A program made the translations under genes and the position numbers. A stretch of DNA of 64,000 nt from Tuctoria greenei (Eukaryota > Streptophyta > Magnoliopsida > Poales > Poaceae). Every line of letters begins with the position of its first letter. Position 1 is the first letter of the stretch. Below the pieces are notes generated by a model. That model saw only the letters and a program-made list of their open reading frames with translations, had not been told where the DNA came from and did not search any database. Below are positions 10,476-21,758 of the stretch, one piece after another. Location: NCBI GenBank assembly GCA_036927565.1, contig JAYESD010000003.1, forward strand, positions 95,155,591-95,219,590, in the 5' to 3' direction.

Positions 10476-12035
10476 CCAACCAATGGAAACCTTGAGGTGT
10501 GGATGAGCGACATCGACAACACTCTCCTCGACCACACTCATGGAACCCATGGAAGGCAACCCAACATCGACACTAAACCCTCCAATGTCAATGCCATGCT
10601 GCAGCAAGGTTAGCCAACCTCATAGCCTACATGTGTCGTTAGGGTTTCAACCCCTATCGCGGACCTTGACCAAGAACAAGCTTGGGGGAGGACCCCCACT
10701 TGAGGTAACTTGTAATCCCATTTGCATTCCATTATTTTATTTATTTCTTTCCACCACATTGCATCTAAAAAAAGAGATTAATAATAATGTAGTATAGGTT
10801 AGGTTAATAAAATAAAAGATGTGCGGTAAGAATGATTTGGAATTCACATAGATGAAATGATGAATAGTTGCCCTGTTTTAATTTTCCTAAGTCCCTAGTT
10901 TACAACTTACTACTCTCCAAAATATTGCTTTCATTGGCTAGAATTACTTTTGCCTTGATTTAGAAATTGTGGGTAGCAAAAGCTTAATCCAATTCTAAGT
11001 TGTTGTGAGATATGATATAGTGATAGGGCTACTATTCCTAGTTTGAAAGTGGAACTTAGATTTTTAGAGAAATTCTAAAAAGATTTAAGTTACTCTCATT
11101 TGATTGGAAATACTTACCAAAGTCATATTATATTTTTACATTAATAGACCTTATACATATGATATTTGTCTTCACATTGAGCCTAGTCAAACTAGTATAG
11201 ACCTATGTGAGAATTCATTCATTACTTTTGAATTCAAGACTTCACTTGCACATGCTATACTTCTACACTAAAAGTAACCATCATCCCATCCTTCCACAAT
11301 AAAAAGAGAAACTTCATACCCTTTATGTTTAAGTACTATCTCCAAATTTATTGCATAAAAAGGGAGTAGAAATCATGGCTACAAAAACAAAACAAAAAAA
11401 TGAAAATGCATGCTTACATCATAAGCATGAGAAAAAAAAAAGAGAAAAAAAAGAAAAGCTAGCCATGTTTCATCCCTGCAAATAAGAGAGTCTACATAGA
11501 TAGGAGCCATCTCAAATAACCACATCCACTTCCACTCCATCACTCATGCACAAGTCTTGAATCAAATAGTTTTGAAATGATTTCTCCCAAGGCTTGCTTT
11601 TTTTACTTAGCAATATTATTTGTTGCAAATATTCCTACTATATTCCCTATCAAGCTCCACATACAAGCCCTTATTTAGTGGTAGGATGAATTTAGGCAAA
11701 ATGCCTTGGTGAGGACATATTCCACTACACATAAAGGAGAGACTAAGAGAAACAAATTGAGGTACTTATAATCTAAATTGAACTCTCCGGAATTTGAGTG
11801 GAACTTGATCTCTAGGGTATGTGTGCTCCATTTGCTATTCTATCTTTCAACCTTGCATGAATAGGAGATGGCATAAGCCCCATAATGACTTAAGATGGGT
11901 GAAGTACCATGCCAATTTTTGCAATACTAGGTAGAGTATTTTGTTGGACACATGGTACTTTTGAAAAGTAGAACATTGTAGCAGTTCTTGATCATCAACC
12001 TAACGTCTTGACTTTGCCCGGTACGAGCAAAGGAT
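10476..12035 (+). other. C1 internal region, 3' portion, noncoding
   Basis: Aligns with C3 50030-51545 over its whole length with many substitutions and small indels. AT-rich, with stops in all frames and no protein motif. It contains one PPT-like CTTGGGGGAGGACC near 10681. Confidence 0.7.
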
Positions 12036-12050
12036 AAGCTTGGGGGAGTT
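12036..12050 (+). promoter_or_regulatory. C1 polypurine tract
   Basis: AAGCTTGGGGGAGTT directly before the LTR start. The equivalent in C3 is AAGCTTGGAGGAGTT at 51546-51560. Confidence 0.85.
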
Positions 12051-13549
12051 TATTGACACCTTTTATATACCAATTCACCCATCAATATAACTCAATTATG
12101 TAAAGGAAGTATCATTTCTTGCACACATCACCTTTCTATTTAACCTATTTCCACTTGTACTTGGAGAAATTGGTGCATGCAGGTATTTTATACAAAATTG
12201 AAGTGAAACAAGGGGATGGATCCTATAAAATATCATCCCAACCAATCAAGCGCAGACATGTGGAACCACATTGATCAAATTGCCCACAAACAGAAGTATC
12301 CGAGGCCATCCAACGGTGTACACCCTATATCAGTAAAGGGGACCCACCTGGAAGTCACCCGAAGAAAGAATAGACCGTTTGGAGGACTTATCAGGTTGGC
12401 CCCCCCTAGTCGGCCGACCAGGTCTTTCCTCCAAACTCGGTCAGCTTCCACGTGTTGGCTCCTCCTGGCTTGAAGAAGTCGTTGATGATTTATCCGCACA
12501 CTTTTGGTGGCAGGAAGCGACTCTTCTCCAAGCTATAAATAGGACCCCTCACCCCTCACTTCAACACACACCACTTGAGCATCATTCCATTGTATACACT
12601 AGTTCTCTTAGTCCTTAGTGGAAGTAGGCTGTAGAGAGGAGAGCCTCTAGTCCCAAGTCCAAATTGGAAAAGGTATAGCTCATGTATCTTTTCTTATATT
12701 TGTGACTTTATGCATAATAAAGATATTATCTTTAGTCTTCTTTTATTCATATACTTTGATGAAGCGTTTCTTGTTTGATTTGATTATGGATTCCATATAT
12801 GTGGTAGGAGTAGTCTTTATGATTATTTCGTCACGATCATAAGTTATTATCATAAATACTACAAAGCCCCACTATAGTCTAATTAGTTATTATATGATCA
12901 TGTTGATAACTTATGCTATGTCTCAACATTGATTCAACGATGTTTAGGTTAGTCATTTCCTTAGAGAGGTACTTCTACTCGAGCCTCTAAGGTATTTACT
13001 TAGTATGCTAGCATGGTGCTACAATAGTAAATAGAGTTGGATGTCTCATAGACCCAAGGATTGAAGAGGTAGGTGGTGACAACCCTATCTATCCTTTGTA
13101 ATCCTCCAAGTTCGGTTATGCCACAGGCTCTTGGCGGGAGTCGCCCTAGTATTACTAGGGGTAAACCCGTGACCGATGTGTTGAACAACTTAGCATAAGG
13201 ATTCACCATTAACATGCTCATTAGTACCTAACCTGGGCTATGTATATGTATATTAGAAGCATTGTGGCAGTAACTCCCCAACTCTTTGTCTAATCTCCAT
13301 TAGGACTCATCTACCCTTTAGAATAGATTGCTTAGGTGTGTGTCACACTACCCGTATATTATCAACTTACCCCTGTCTTGATAATTGATTAATATCCCAT
13401 AGCTTGATCATAAGAGTAGTGTTTACTTTACTCCATTGCCTTCCTTTGGGATAAATACAATACCCTTGGGAATACTCTTGGGTGAAATACTACACGACAG
13501 TTTCCTTGCGCTTGCGGATTTTTTATCTGTGACATAAGAAACATCAACA
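12051..13549 (+). repeat. C-family LTR, central copy of the C1 tandem
   Basis: 1499 bp, with diverged terminal inverted repeats (TATTGA here, TGTTGA in other copies, against TCAACA at the end). A TATAAATA box at 12534-12541 is followed by AGGACCCC, and this promoter block is conserved in all four promoter-bearing C-family LTRs in the window. Confidence 0.88.
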
Positions 13550-13557
13550 AGCATTTC

Positions 13558-13575
13558 TGGCGCCGTTGCCGAGGA
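13558..13575 (+). promoter_or_regulatory. C1 primer binding site (Asp-tRNA)
   Basis: TGGCGCCGTTGCCGAGGA, eight bases after the LTR end, complementary to the 3' end of plant tRNA-Asp(GTC) with one mismatch. An Asp-tRNA primer is typical of the Athila lineage of Ty3/Gypsy. Confidence 0.85.
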
Positions 13576-16540
13576 AGGCAAAGGAAGTGAAGGATAGTTA
13601 TCACTTGTGATTAAGGTATAGGTACTACTTATTAGATAGGATTACCCTTGTTTGTTCTCTTCTTTTGTGTGAAAACAGGGTAGTGTTGGCTAACCTATTT
13701 CATGGGATGGCCAACGAGGACTCAAGTGCTCTACTACAAGATGATTCATGGCTTACCTCAACAAATATTCGCTAAGTAACACCATTGCCTTTTGCGGAAG
13801 AATTTCAGCTTCCAGTAGGAGCCAAAGTCATCCATCCCCAAGCTTGGGGGAGGCTTCAAGAGTTCTTCTTGGCTTGCCTCCATCATGGGGTGGATAGTTG
13901 GATCCTCATCCAACATTCAAGTCATGGGTTGACTCCACCAATCCATGACCACATTTGTGCTGGAGCTGAAGGAATCCTATCTCATTCATCATGGATGAGC
14001 ATATGATCTCTACTCAAGGGATGTATTGAAGAATGCTCTAGTTCACTTAGCTTGGCATGCACACCACTTAACAAGTTGGATATGCAATTTATGGAACTAC
14101 ACCTACCATTGAGTAACATGAAGATCAAGTCAATGCAGAAGTGTTTGGAATTATCCAAGTCATGGATATTCACACGATTTGTAAAAATCCATGTCAACAT
14201 GGGCCACTTGGGGAATCATTTCCCTAAAGACCCATGAGGATCCTTCCTTTCAAACACAACTCCAATGGCTATCACCAATAAGGAGGTCAAGGGTGGAATC
14301 AATATCACCCTTGTAATCAAAGAGGCTATGTGGATCTCAATGAATTTAAGTTCAATTAGCCTACCTTGAAGTATCTTGTCCATGGCCAAACAAGAAATCA
14401 GGACAACATTTACATGAAGCTCTTGGCCAAGGACAAGAAACTTAAAAGAGCATTCAAGATCCAAGATATCCCACAATCACTTTTTGGGATTCCTACCCTT
14501 CGACCAAGCCCGTGCAACCTAAGGCAAATGACATTGTGGATGAAGCGTTCTTGTTTGATTGTGGAATCCAAATGTCATCATGCCCAAGGAAGCTTTTGAT
14601 CCATGATCAATGTATGGGTTGACCTTAAGGAATATCAAGAAGGTCGAAGTGACACCTCTAAAGAAGGACAAGCCTTACCATGCTCATAAGAGAATATCTT
14701 CAAGAGGGAAAAGCCGTCACTACATCAACAAGTCCTCATCAAGATGACGGAGAGGCTAGGGCCATCATGTGGCTCACTTGTCCTACTGACATGCCAAAGG
14801 AGATTTGGTATGTCAATCAAGGAAAGTTGTCCACATCTTCCACTCCAGGATTGGACAACATATCATCGCCCCAAATAAGACAGAGGTAAGTCCCATTCAT
14901 CGGACTTCAAAATTTCGATGAGTCCTTGTCAATAGGTAAATTGGTAGTTATCTCATATTTATTTTCTCAATTGCATGTTTGAATTTCCTATGAAATCTTG
15001 CATTTGCATTTAGCATGTTTGAATTTCCACACTTGCATGTTGGAAAATAAAATTTTAAGCCGTCATAAAACTAAAATTTTGAATTAGAAAATAAATTTAT
15101 TTGGATATGAACTTTGGGCGTAACCACTTGACTACATCTTCCTAATTCAAACCAAAAATATTTCCCTTAATATTTATTGCATTTGCAAGTTGTTTCAAGT
15201 TGGGCAAAACAATTTGACAAAGGGTACAACATGCTTTTGAGCTAACGTAACCCATTTTTGAGTTGTTTTGTTTGTTTTTGATTTTAGTGCAGCCAGACCA
15301 AAATTTGTTAAGAGGTTGGAAGGCCCCATCAAGCGCATATCCCTCCATCGATCTCATTTTGAGTTCATGGTGGAGGAATACTCAAAATGGTGGCTCGATG
15401 GAGGAGTAAGATGAAGCTCATTCAACTCCACCCTCAACTTGGCAGGAGACATTGAACATGAAGGCTACACCAAAATCCATGGTCGTGTGTTTCTCACACA
15501 ACAACCTTCAACCCGGACTGCTTTCAAGTGAGATACATGTTTAAAATTTTCCTTCGTTGGAATTACATTAGGATTGAATGATTTTTGTTTATATTGGGTA
15601 AGGAAGGTTTACACCTTCTCATCATTCAATCCTTGTGAATCCTCAGAAGAGTAAGTGTTGACATTGCTCTTTTTGATTCTTCAAAAAAGAAAGTCACCTT
15701 ACTTAGGAATAAATTTAAACAAGTACATAGAATTTTATAAGAATTGCTAAAATTGACTTAGACATTTTGTGCCTAGGTAATGCTTATGGAATTACTTAAT
15801 GGCTGAATAGGTATGTAGCAACTTAGGAATAGTGATGTCCATAATTTTGATTTGAAACTCATTCATGCATGGATCACTAAATTTCAAATTCCTAGGCAAG
15901 AAATTAAAAATGTTCAAGAGGATAAAATTGAGAATCTTGTTTGCCATGATCCAAAAGATAACATTTGCTCTTGTGTAAAAAACTATGATGGTTAGAAAAT
16001 TTTCAAGGTGAAGGGATCCATATAGTGTATTTATATCACTTGCATTGTTATGAGTAGGAGCTTTAGAAAATGTGCAAATTGATTTATCTATAAAGGTCCA
16101 CACCTATCAGTGATTCATACATTGTTCATGGATACACTTGAAATTTAATCCAATGAATCTTTGATTTTGTTCTTCCCCGTACATACAAATGAAGATTCGG
16201 TTACCTAACCCAAAAAATTCATTTGTACAAGTACCGGGAGGTAACCATCCCTCTCTATCATAGAGGGGAAGTTTGCAGGAGTAAAATAACTATGCAGCCA
16301 TTCAAAGATCCGATCATTGGAATCCCTAGAGGATTCCATTTCAACATCTCTTGGCTAAGGAGTAAATTAGGATGGTTGCTACCTATCAGAAATCAGGCCC
16401 GAAGGTCAACCATAACTATACAAGGCCAGAGATTTGACATGAAAACCCTCCATGAGCAACCAATGGGCTGCTACGAATATGTGATAGCATTATGCTCTCA
16501 ACTATCCTAAGCACTCATTCAAGCTCAAGGGAATGATCAA
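13576..16540 (+). pseudogene. C1 internal region with decayed gag-like remnant
   Basis: Aligns with C3 29269-31000 and then 49006-49555. A short conserved start (ATG at 13707, product beginning MANEDSSALLQDDS) is closed by a stop after about 22 codons. 13850-14340 corresponds to the C3 segment that still shows a recognisable Athila gag tail, but here it is broken by stops and frameshifts. About 15530-16215 has no counterpart in C3 and could be an old insertion or a deletion in C3. I see no pol sequence. Confidence 0.55.
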
Positions 16541-16547
16541 AATTTGT

Positions 16548-17250
16548 CATCATAAATACTACAAACCCCCACTATAGTCTACTTAGTTATGATATGATCA
16601 TGTTGATAACTTATGCAATGTCTCAACATGGGTTCAACGATATTAGGTTAGTCATTGCCATATAGAGGTACTTGTACTCGAGCCTCTAAGGTATTTACAT
16701 AGTATGCTAGCATGGTGCTAGGATGGTAACTAGCGTTGGATGTCTCGTAGACCCACGGATTGAAGAGGTAGGCAGTAGGTGGTGATAGTCCTATCTATCC
16801 TTTGTAATCCTCCACCTTCGGCTATGCCACATGCTCATGGCGGGAGTTGCCCTAGTATTGCTAGGGCTAAACCTGTGCTCGATGTGTTGAACAACTTAGC
16901 ATAAGGATTCACCATTAACATGCTCATTAGTACCTAACCTTGGCTATGTATATGTATAATAGAAGCATTGTTGGAGTCCCCAACTCTTAGTCTAATCTCC
17001 ATTAGGACAAATCTACCCTTTAGAATAGATTGTTTAGATGTGTGTCACACTACCATCTATTATCAACTTACCCATGTTTTGATAATTGATTACTATCCAA
17101 TAGCTTGATCATAAGAGTAGTGTTTACTTTACTCCATTGCCTTCCTTTGGGACAAATATGATACCCTTGGGAATACTTTTGGGTGAAATGCTACACGATA
17201 GTTTATGTGCGCTTGTGGATTTTTTATCTGTGATGTAAGAAACATCAACA
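16548..17250 (+). repeat. C-family LTR, 3' half only
   Basis: Begins at ATCATAAATACTACAAAC, within the equivalent of about 12850 in the full LTR, and ends at ...AACATCAACA. A deletion joined internal sequence (about 16535) straight to mid-LTR sequence, removing the PPT and the LTR promoter. Confidence 0.85.
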
Positions 17251-18338
17251 GTGATGGCCCCACTTGTGAGATCGAAACCTCCCCCGAGGTGGGCCCGGGG
17301 GCCACAGTCGGTACCCCGTGGACCAGGTACCCTGGCATACTAGGAAAAGAAGTGTTGGGTCCCACCTTCTAGGAGAGGAGACATTCAGGGGTCACGTGTC
17401 CTGCAGTTTTGGACCTGCCTCCCTGCTGAGGATGGCTTCTGTGCTGCCACATGTCCTGTGCTCTGGACCCGCCTCCCTGCTAAGGATGGCTCTGGTGCTG
17501 CCATGTGTCCTGCAGTTTCGGACCCGCCTCCCAGCTAAGATTGGCTCCGGTGCTGCCACGTGTCCTGCAGCTCCGGACCCGCCTCCCTGCTAAGGATGGC
17601 TTCGGTGCTACTATGTGTCCTGTAGCTCCGGACTTGCCTCCCTATTGAGGATGGCTCCGGTGCTGTCGCGTGTCTTGTGGCTCTGGACTTTTCCTCTCCG
17701 GTGAGGAGGGCTCCAGATTCTCAACCTGTCCAAGACGATGTGGGCATTCAAGACCATAAATCAGCCCCTTCAAGACCAGGTTAACGCGTCATTGACTCTG
17801 CATCAATGACGCACGAACAGCGGGGTCTTCAAGCATAATAGTGTCGCCATCATCGCATGTTAATATGCAATTAAATCATTATTAAGTGCCTTAGATCATG
17901 TATAGAGTGCTTAATAGCCCGGGACCATCCGTCGGGTCCTGATGAAATTATAAATTGTCGGGCCTTAACATATGAAAGGGTCAAGAAGTCGCAAAGGACA
18001 ACATCTCAACTCAGGATCTCGCATACACGCAATACAACACACATACCCCCGTGGACGTAGGGTGTTATGCTCCGGCGGCCTAAACCACGTAAATCTCTCG
18101 TGTTCACCCTGATCTTAGTTCTTGAGTTTTCACCCCGCCTAAAAAAGAACCTCCGCGGACTGCTCTATAGCAGTACTAGGGTAAGTGTCGTTGCTACACT
18201 TCAACCAATTGAAAATGAATCATGTATCAAATCATCTATTCAAAGTCCTTCAATTTTTCTGGTAAACTTTTCGCTAGACTTTGCAAGGGGGCAACTTTGG
18301 GTAGATGTGGTCAATGTGGTCGTCGGGTACATGATTGG
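17251..18338 (+). other. Unclassified GC-rich stretch between two C-family copies
   Basis: No gene recognised. It starts with TGATGGCCCCAC, carries a tandem repeat (17397-17720) and a stretch near 18040-18180 that resembles plant LTR sequence, then becomes AT-rich. It may be the remains of another LTR retrotransposon. An open frame at 18067-18495 crosses the solo-LTR boundary and is not credible. Confidence 0.4.
17397..17720 (+). repeat. 55-bp tandem repeat, ~6 units
   Basis: TGTCC marks recur at 17397, 17452, 17506, 17561, 17616 and 17671. Each unit reads GTCCTGCAG..CGGAC..GCCTCCCTGCT..GGATGGCT..GGTGCTGCCA with a few substitutions. Confidence 0.88.
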
Positions 18339-19880
18339 TGTTGACGGTTGTTATATATCAGTTTCACTCGTCAATATAACTCCATTATGTGAAGGAAATA
18401 CCATTTCTTACATACATCACTTTTCTATTTCACCTATTTCCACTTGTCCTTGGAGAAATAGTGCATGCAGACATTTATTGCAGGAAATGAAGTAAAAGAG
18501 GGGAAGCAATCCTATAAAATATCATCCCAACCAATCAAGCGCCGACATGTGGCATCACATGGATCAAATGGCCCACAAACAGAAGTATCTGAGGCCATCC
18601 AACGGTGTATCACCTATATCAGTCAATGGGACCCACCTGGAAGTCACCCCAAGGAAGCACACTGGAATTGGTACAAGTTTCTATTCGGCCGACTGGGGGG
18701 TTCGGCCGACCCCTTCCTGGTGCCAAAGTCGGTCAGCTTCCACGTGTCGACTCCCTGTGGTACCCTAATCACGATAAAGACTGATACGCACACATTTGGT
18801 GGCAGGAGCTAACCCTTCTCCAGCTATAAATAGGACCCCCTACCCTTACGTCACACACACACACACCACTTGAGTATTCATTTTATTGTATCCACTACTC
18901 TCCATAGGTTTAGATGAGTTTAGGTTGTAGAGAGGAGAGCCTCTAGTCCATAGTCCAAGTAGGAAAGGAGTAGAAGGAGTCTCTTCCCAACTGGGAAAGG
19001 TATGGCTCTCATATTCCTATTTGTATTTGTGACTTTATTCTTAATAAAGATATTATCTTTAGTCTTCTTTTATTCATATACTTGGATGAAGTGTTTCTTG
19101 TTTGATTGTGGATTCCATGTATGTTGTAGGAGTAGTCTTTATGACTATGCCATAACTATATTATTCTATCATCATAAACACTACAAACCCCCACAATATT
19201 CTAATTAGTTATGATATGATCATGTTGATATGAATAACTTATGTTATGTCTCAACATTGGTTCAACGATGTTTAGGATTGTCATTGCCTTAAGATGGCTT
19301 CTGTCATGACTCTTAAGGTATTTACTTAATATGCTAGCATGTTGCTAGGACAGTTAGGTAACGTTGGATGTCTCATAGACCCACGGATTGAAGAGATAGG
19401 CAATAGGTGGTGGAAACCATATCTGTCCTTGTAATCCTCCACGTTCGGCTATGCCACAAGTTCTTTGCGGGAGTCATCCTAGTATTACTAGGGGTAAACC
19501 CGTGCCCGATGTGTTGAACAACTTAGCATGAGAATTCACCATTGATATGATCATTAGTATCTAAATTAGGCTATGTATATATGTACTAGAAGCATAGTAG
19601 GAGTATCTACCTAACTCTTAGTCTAATCTCTCTTGACCCATTTACCCCCCTTAGGATAGAATGCTCTTGTGTGTGTCACACTACCTCACCTATCTATTAT
19701 CCATCCTTACTAGAACCTTACCTAGACCAACCTATTACTATTCATGTTAACTATGCTTCCACCTAGCCTTCTTTTGGGAGAATATAAATGACACCCTTGG
19801 AATACTCTTTTAAGGGGAAATGCTACATCGATAGTTTTCGTGTGCTTGCGGATTTATCTGTGATGTAAGAAACATCAATA
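18339..19880 (+). repeat. C-family solo LTR
   Basis: 1542 bp from TGTTGACGG to ATCAATA, with TATAAATA at 18825-18832. The flanks are ATTGG (18334-18338) and GTTGG (19881-19885), a 5-bp TSD with one transition. There is no PPT before it and no PBS after it, so it is a product of LTR-LTR recombination. Confidence 0.88.
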
Positions 19881-20722
19881 GTTGGAAACTTGGAGAAGTT
19901 CCTTACATGTTTTATTTTAAGCTCTAGGGCATATTCAAACTTTATAATGATGAAAATAAAGTTGGAAAAACTGTCACCTTCAGTCTTTGCTCTGTTATTC
20001 TTACAGAAACTTAACCCAAATTTTAGAAGGCATATCTCCCAGTATACTTCACCAATTAAGGAATGTTATACGTGGTTGGAAAGATGAGAGAGTTTTCTAG
20101 AATGTCTCTATTCATTCCTAGAGCAGAATTCCCCTAGAACCTAGTGAGAATTTCATATTTCCAAAATCTAGCAAAACTGGATAGAAACTGGAACAGTTTC
20201 TGGACTGTTCACCATTTAGACCATAACTCTCAGCAGAAGAATCGAATGAGGTCATGTGATATTTTTATGGAAACTAGATTAGATATGTGACATTGTTGTA
20301 ATTTACAGATTTGTCAAGTTTTGATATTTTGTATATGAAAATCTGTGCACTAATAAGCATTATACAAAGGAGATGTTGTCAAAATTTTCCAGAAAAATGG
20401 TTAAATTTGCAAAGTCATATCTCATCAACCAGAACTGATATTGGGGCAAATAAAAAAATTAAGTGATCTACAACTTTTCTGTTCACCACAAATCATGATT
20501 TTGCCTCTAACTCGATGAAAATCTCGATTGAGTCCAGAAAGATCATTTTTGGCAGAGCAGTTCATCGGTGAAGCATATATTGAGATTTGCGCAAGCATGA
20601 ATATTGTTATACATTCAAAAAGTTTTTGACATGTTCATGTTTTCCTTATCTTCACTTATTGCTAAGATCGAACTTTGACTCATCTCAAATTCACTTGTGC
20701 AGTATGGTTCGTACTTGGTCGT
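19881..20722. other. AT-rich stretch with no gene seen
   Basis: No coding signal, repeats or termini found. The composition resembles retrotransposon leader sequence, but I cannot assign it. Confidence 0.4.
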
Positions 20723-21082
20723 TGTTGACGGCTGTTATATACCAATTTCATCCGTCAATATAGCTCAATTATGTCAAGGAAATATCATTGCTTGCACACA
20801 TCACCTTTCTACTTAACTTATTTCCACTTGTGCTTGGAAAAATAGTGCTTGCAGACTTTTTACACAGGAAATGAGGTGAAAGAGGGGGAGCAATCCTAAA
20901 AAGTATCATCCCAACCAATCAAGCGCCGACATGTGACATCACATAGATCAAATGGCATACAAACAAACGTATCCGAGGAGATCCAATCGTGTATCACCCA
21001 TATCGGTCAATAGAGACCACCTGGAAGTGACCTGGAGAAAGCACACGCGAAAGAGAGTGAAGACCAATTCGGCCAAACAGTG

Positions 21083-21171
21083 GGAAGAAAATTCTATGCA
21101 GCACTGCTGCAAATCAACTTCTGTACAGCACCTCCCAAATATGTGCCACGTGTCCACGTACGAATCACAAA
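21083..21171 (+). repeat. Mutator-like element left TIR
   Basis: Starts GGAAGAAAATTCTATGCAGC. It pairs with the reverse complement of 27942-28030, matching 82 of 89 positions. Confidence 0.88.
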
Positions 21172-21758
21172 GCAGTTTCCAGATTCCCCGCGCTCTCCAC
21201 GATCGACACACGCACGTATTATTTTACCGGCTTGACTTCTCTCCGACTCAGGCTTCAGCTGTCCATCGCCTTGGACACCTTCTCAGATCTGTGCAAGTCG
21301 CCGATGGGTGGCGACCCGGTGCTGGAGCCGGTATTGGGAAGCACCAGGACGGGATATGTCAGCTGGTCCGGTCTCGCTGGCATCACCAGCAGGAACGGCA
21401 CAAGCAACGTTGGAAATAAGAGTGATGCTAGAGCGGACGGCAGGACGGATGCCTGAGCTTGTGCGGGCTGATCCCAGAAGAAGGGCTGATGCCTGGTGAA
21501 GATTCCTCCTTGCTGTGGCGAGATCGTCAGGAGCGTTGGCACCATCCACGCGGCCGGTGGGGAGCAAGATGGATACCAGCAGCTGCATGAATTAGCGAGG
21601 AGATGACATTGTGATGCAAGATGTTGTGAGAATATACGATTAATCAATTTGGGTTTTGTTTTTAAAATTTATTTTGCTTGCACCTGCAATTTCAATTTGG
21701 GATCATCATGATGAGCTCTTCAGTGAGAGGCGACCACATCCTGCTCCTGCAATGGTTG

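Larger units (their letters stand above)
10045..17250 (+). mobile_element. C1: Athila-derived noncoding LTR element, tandem and truncated
   Basis: Order: internal 3' portion (10045-12035), PPT, full LTR (12051-13549), Asp-tRNA PBS, internal 5' portion (13576-about 16540), then the last 703 bp of an LTR (16548-17250). The central LTR therefore has a PPT on its left and a PBS on its right. It is at once the 3' LTR of one copy and the 5' LTR of the next. No pol is visible. The internal segments align with C3 (29243-31000 and 49006-51560). The left end is hidden behind the S1 insertion. Confidence 0.8.

Noticed and set aside
18067..18495. 142-codon plus-strand ORF
   Set aside because: It crosses the boundary of the solo LTR (18339) and has no recognised motif.
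21255..21647. 130-codon minus-strand ORF in the Mutator-like element
   Set aside because: Overlaps competing frames on both strands in GC-rich DNA and matches no family I know; kept only as possible captured sequence, not as a gene.
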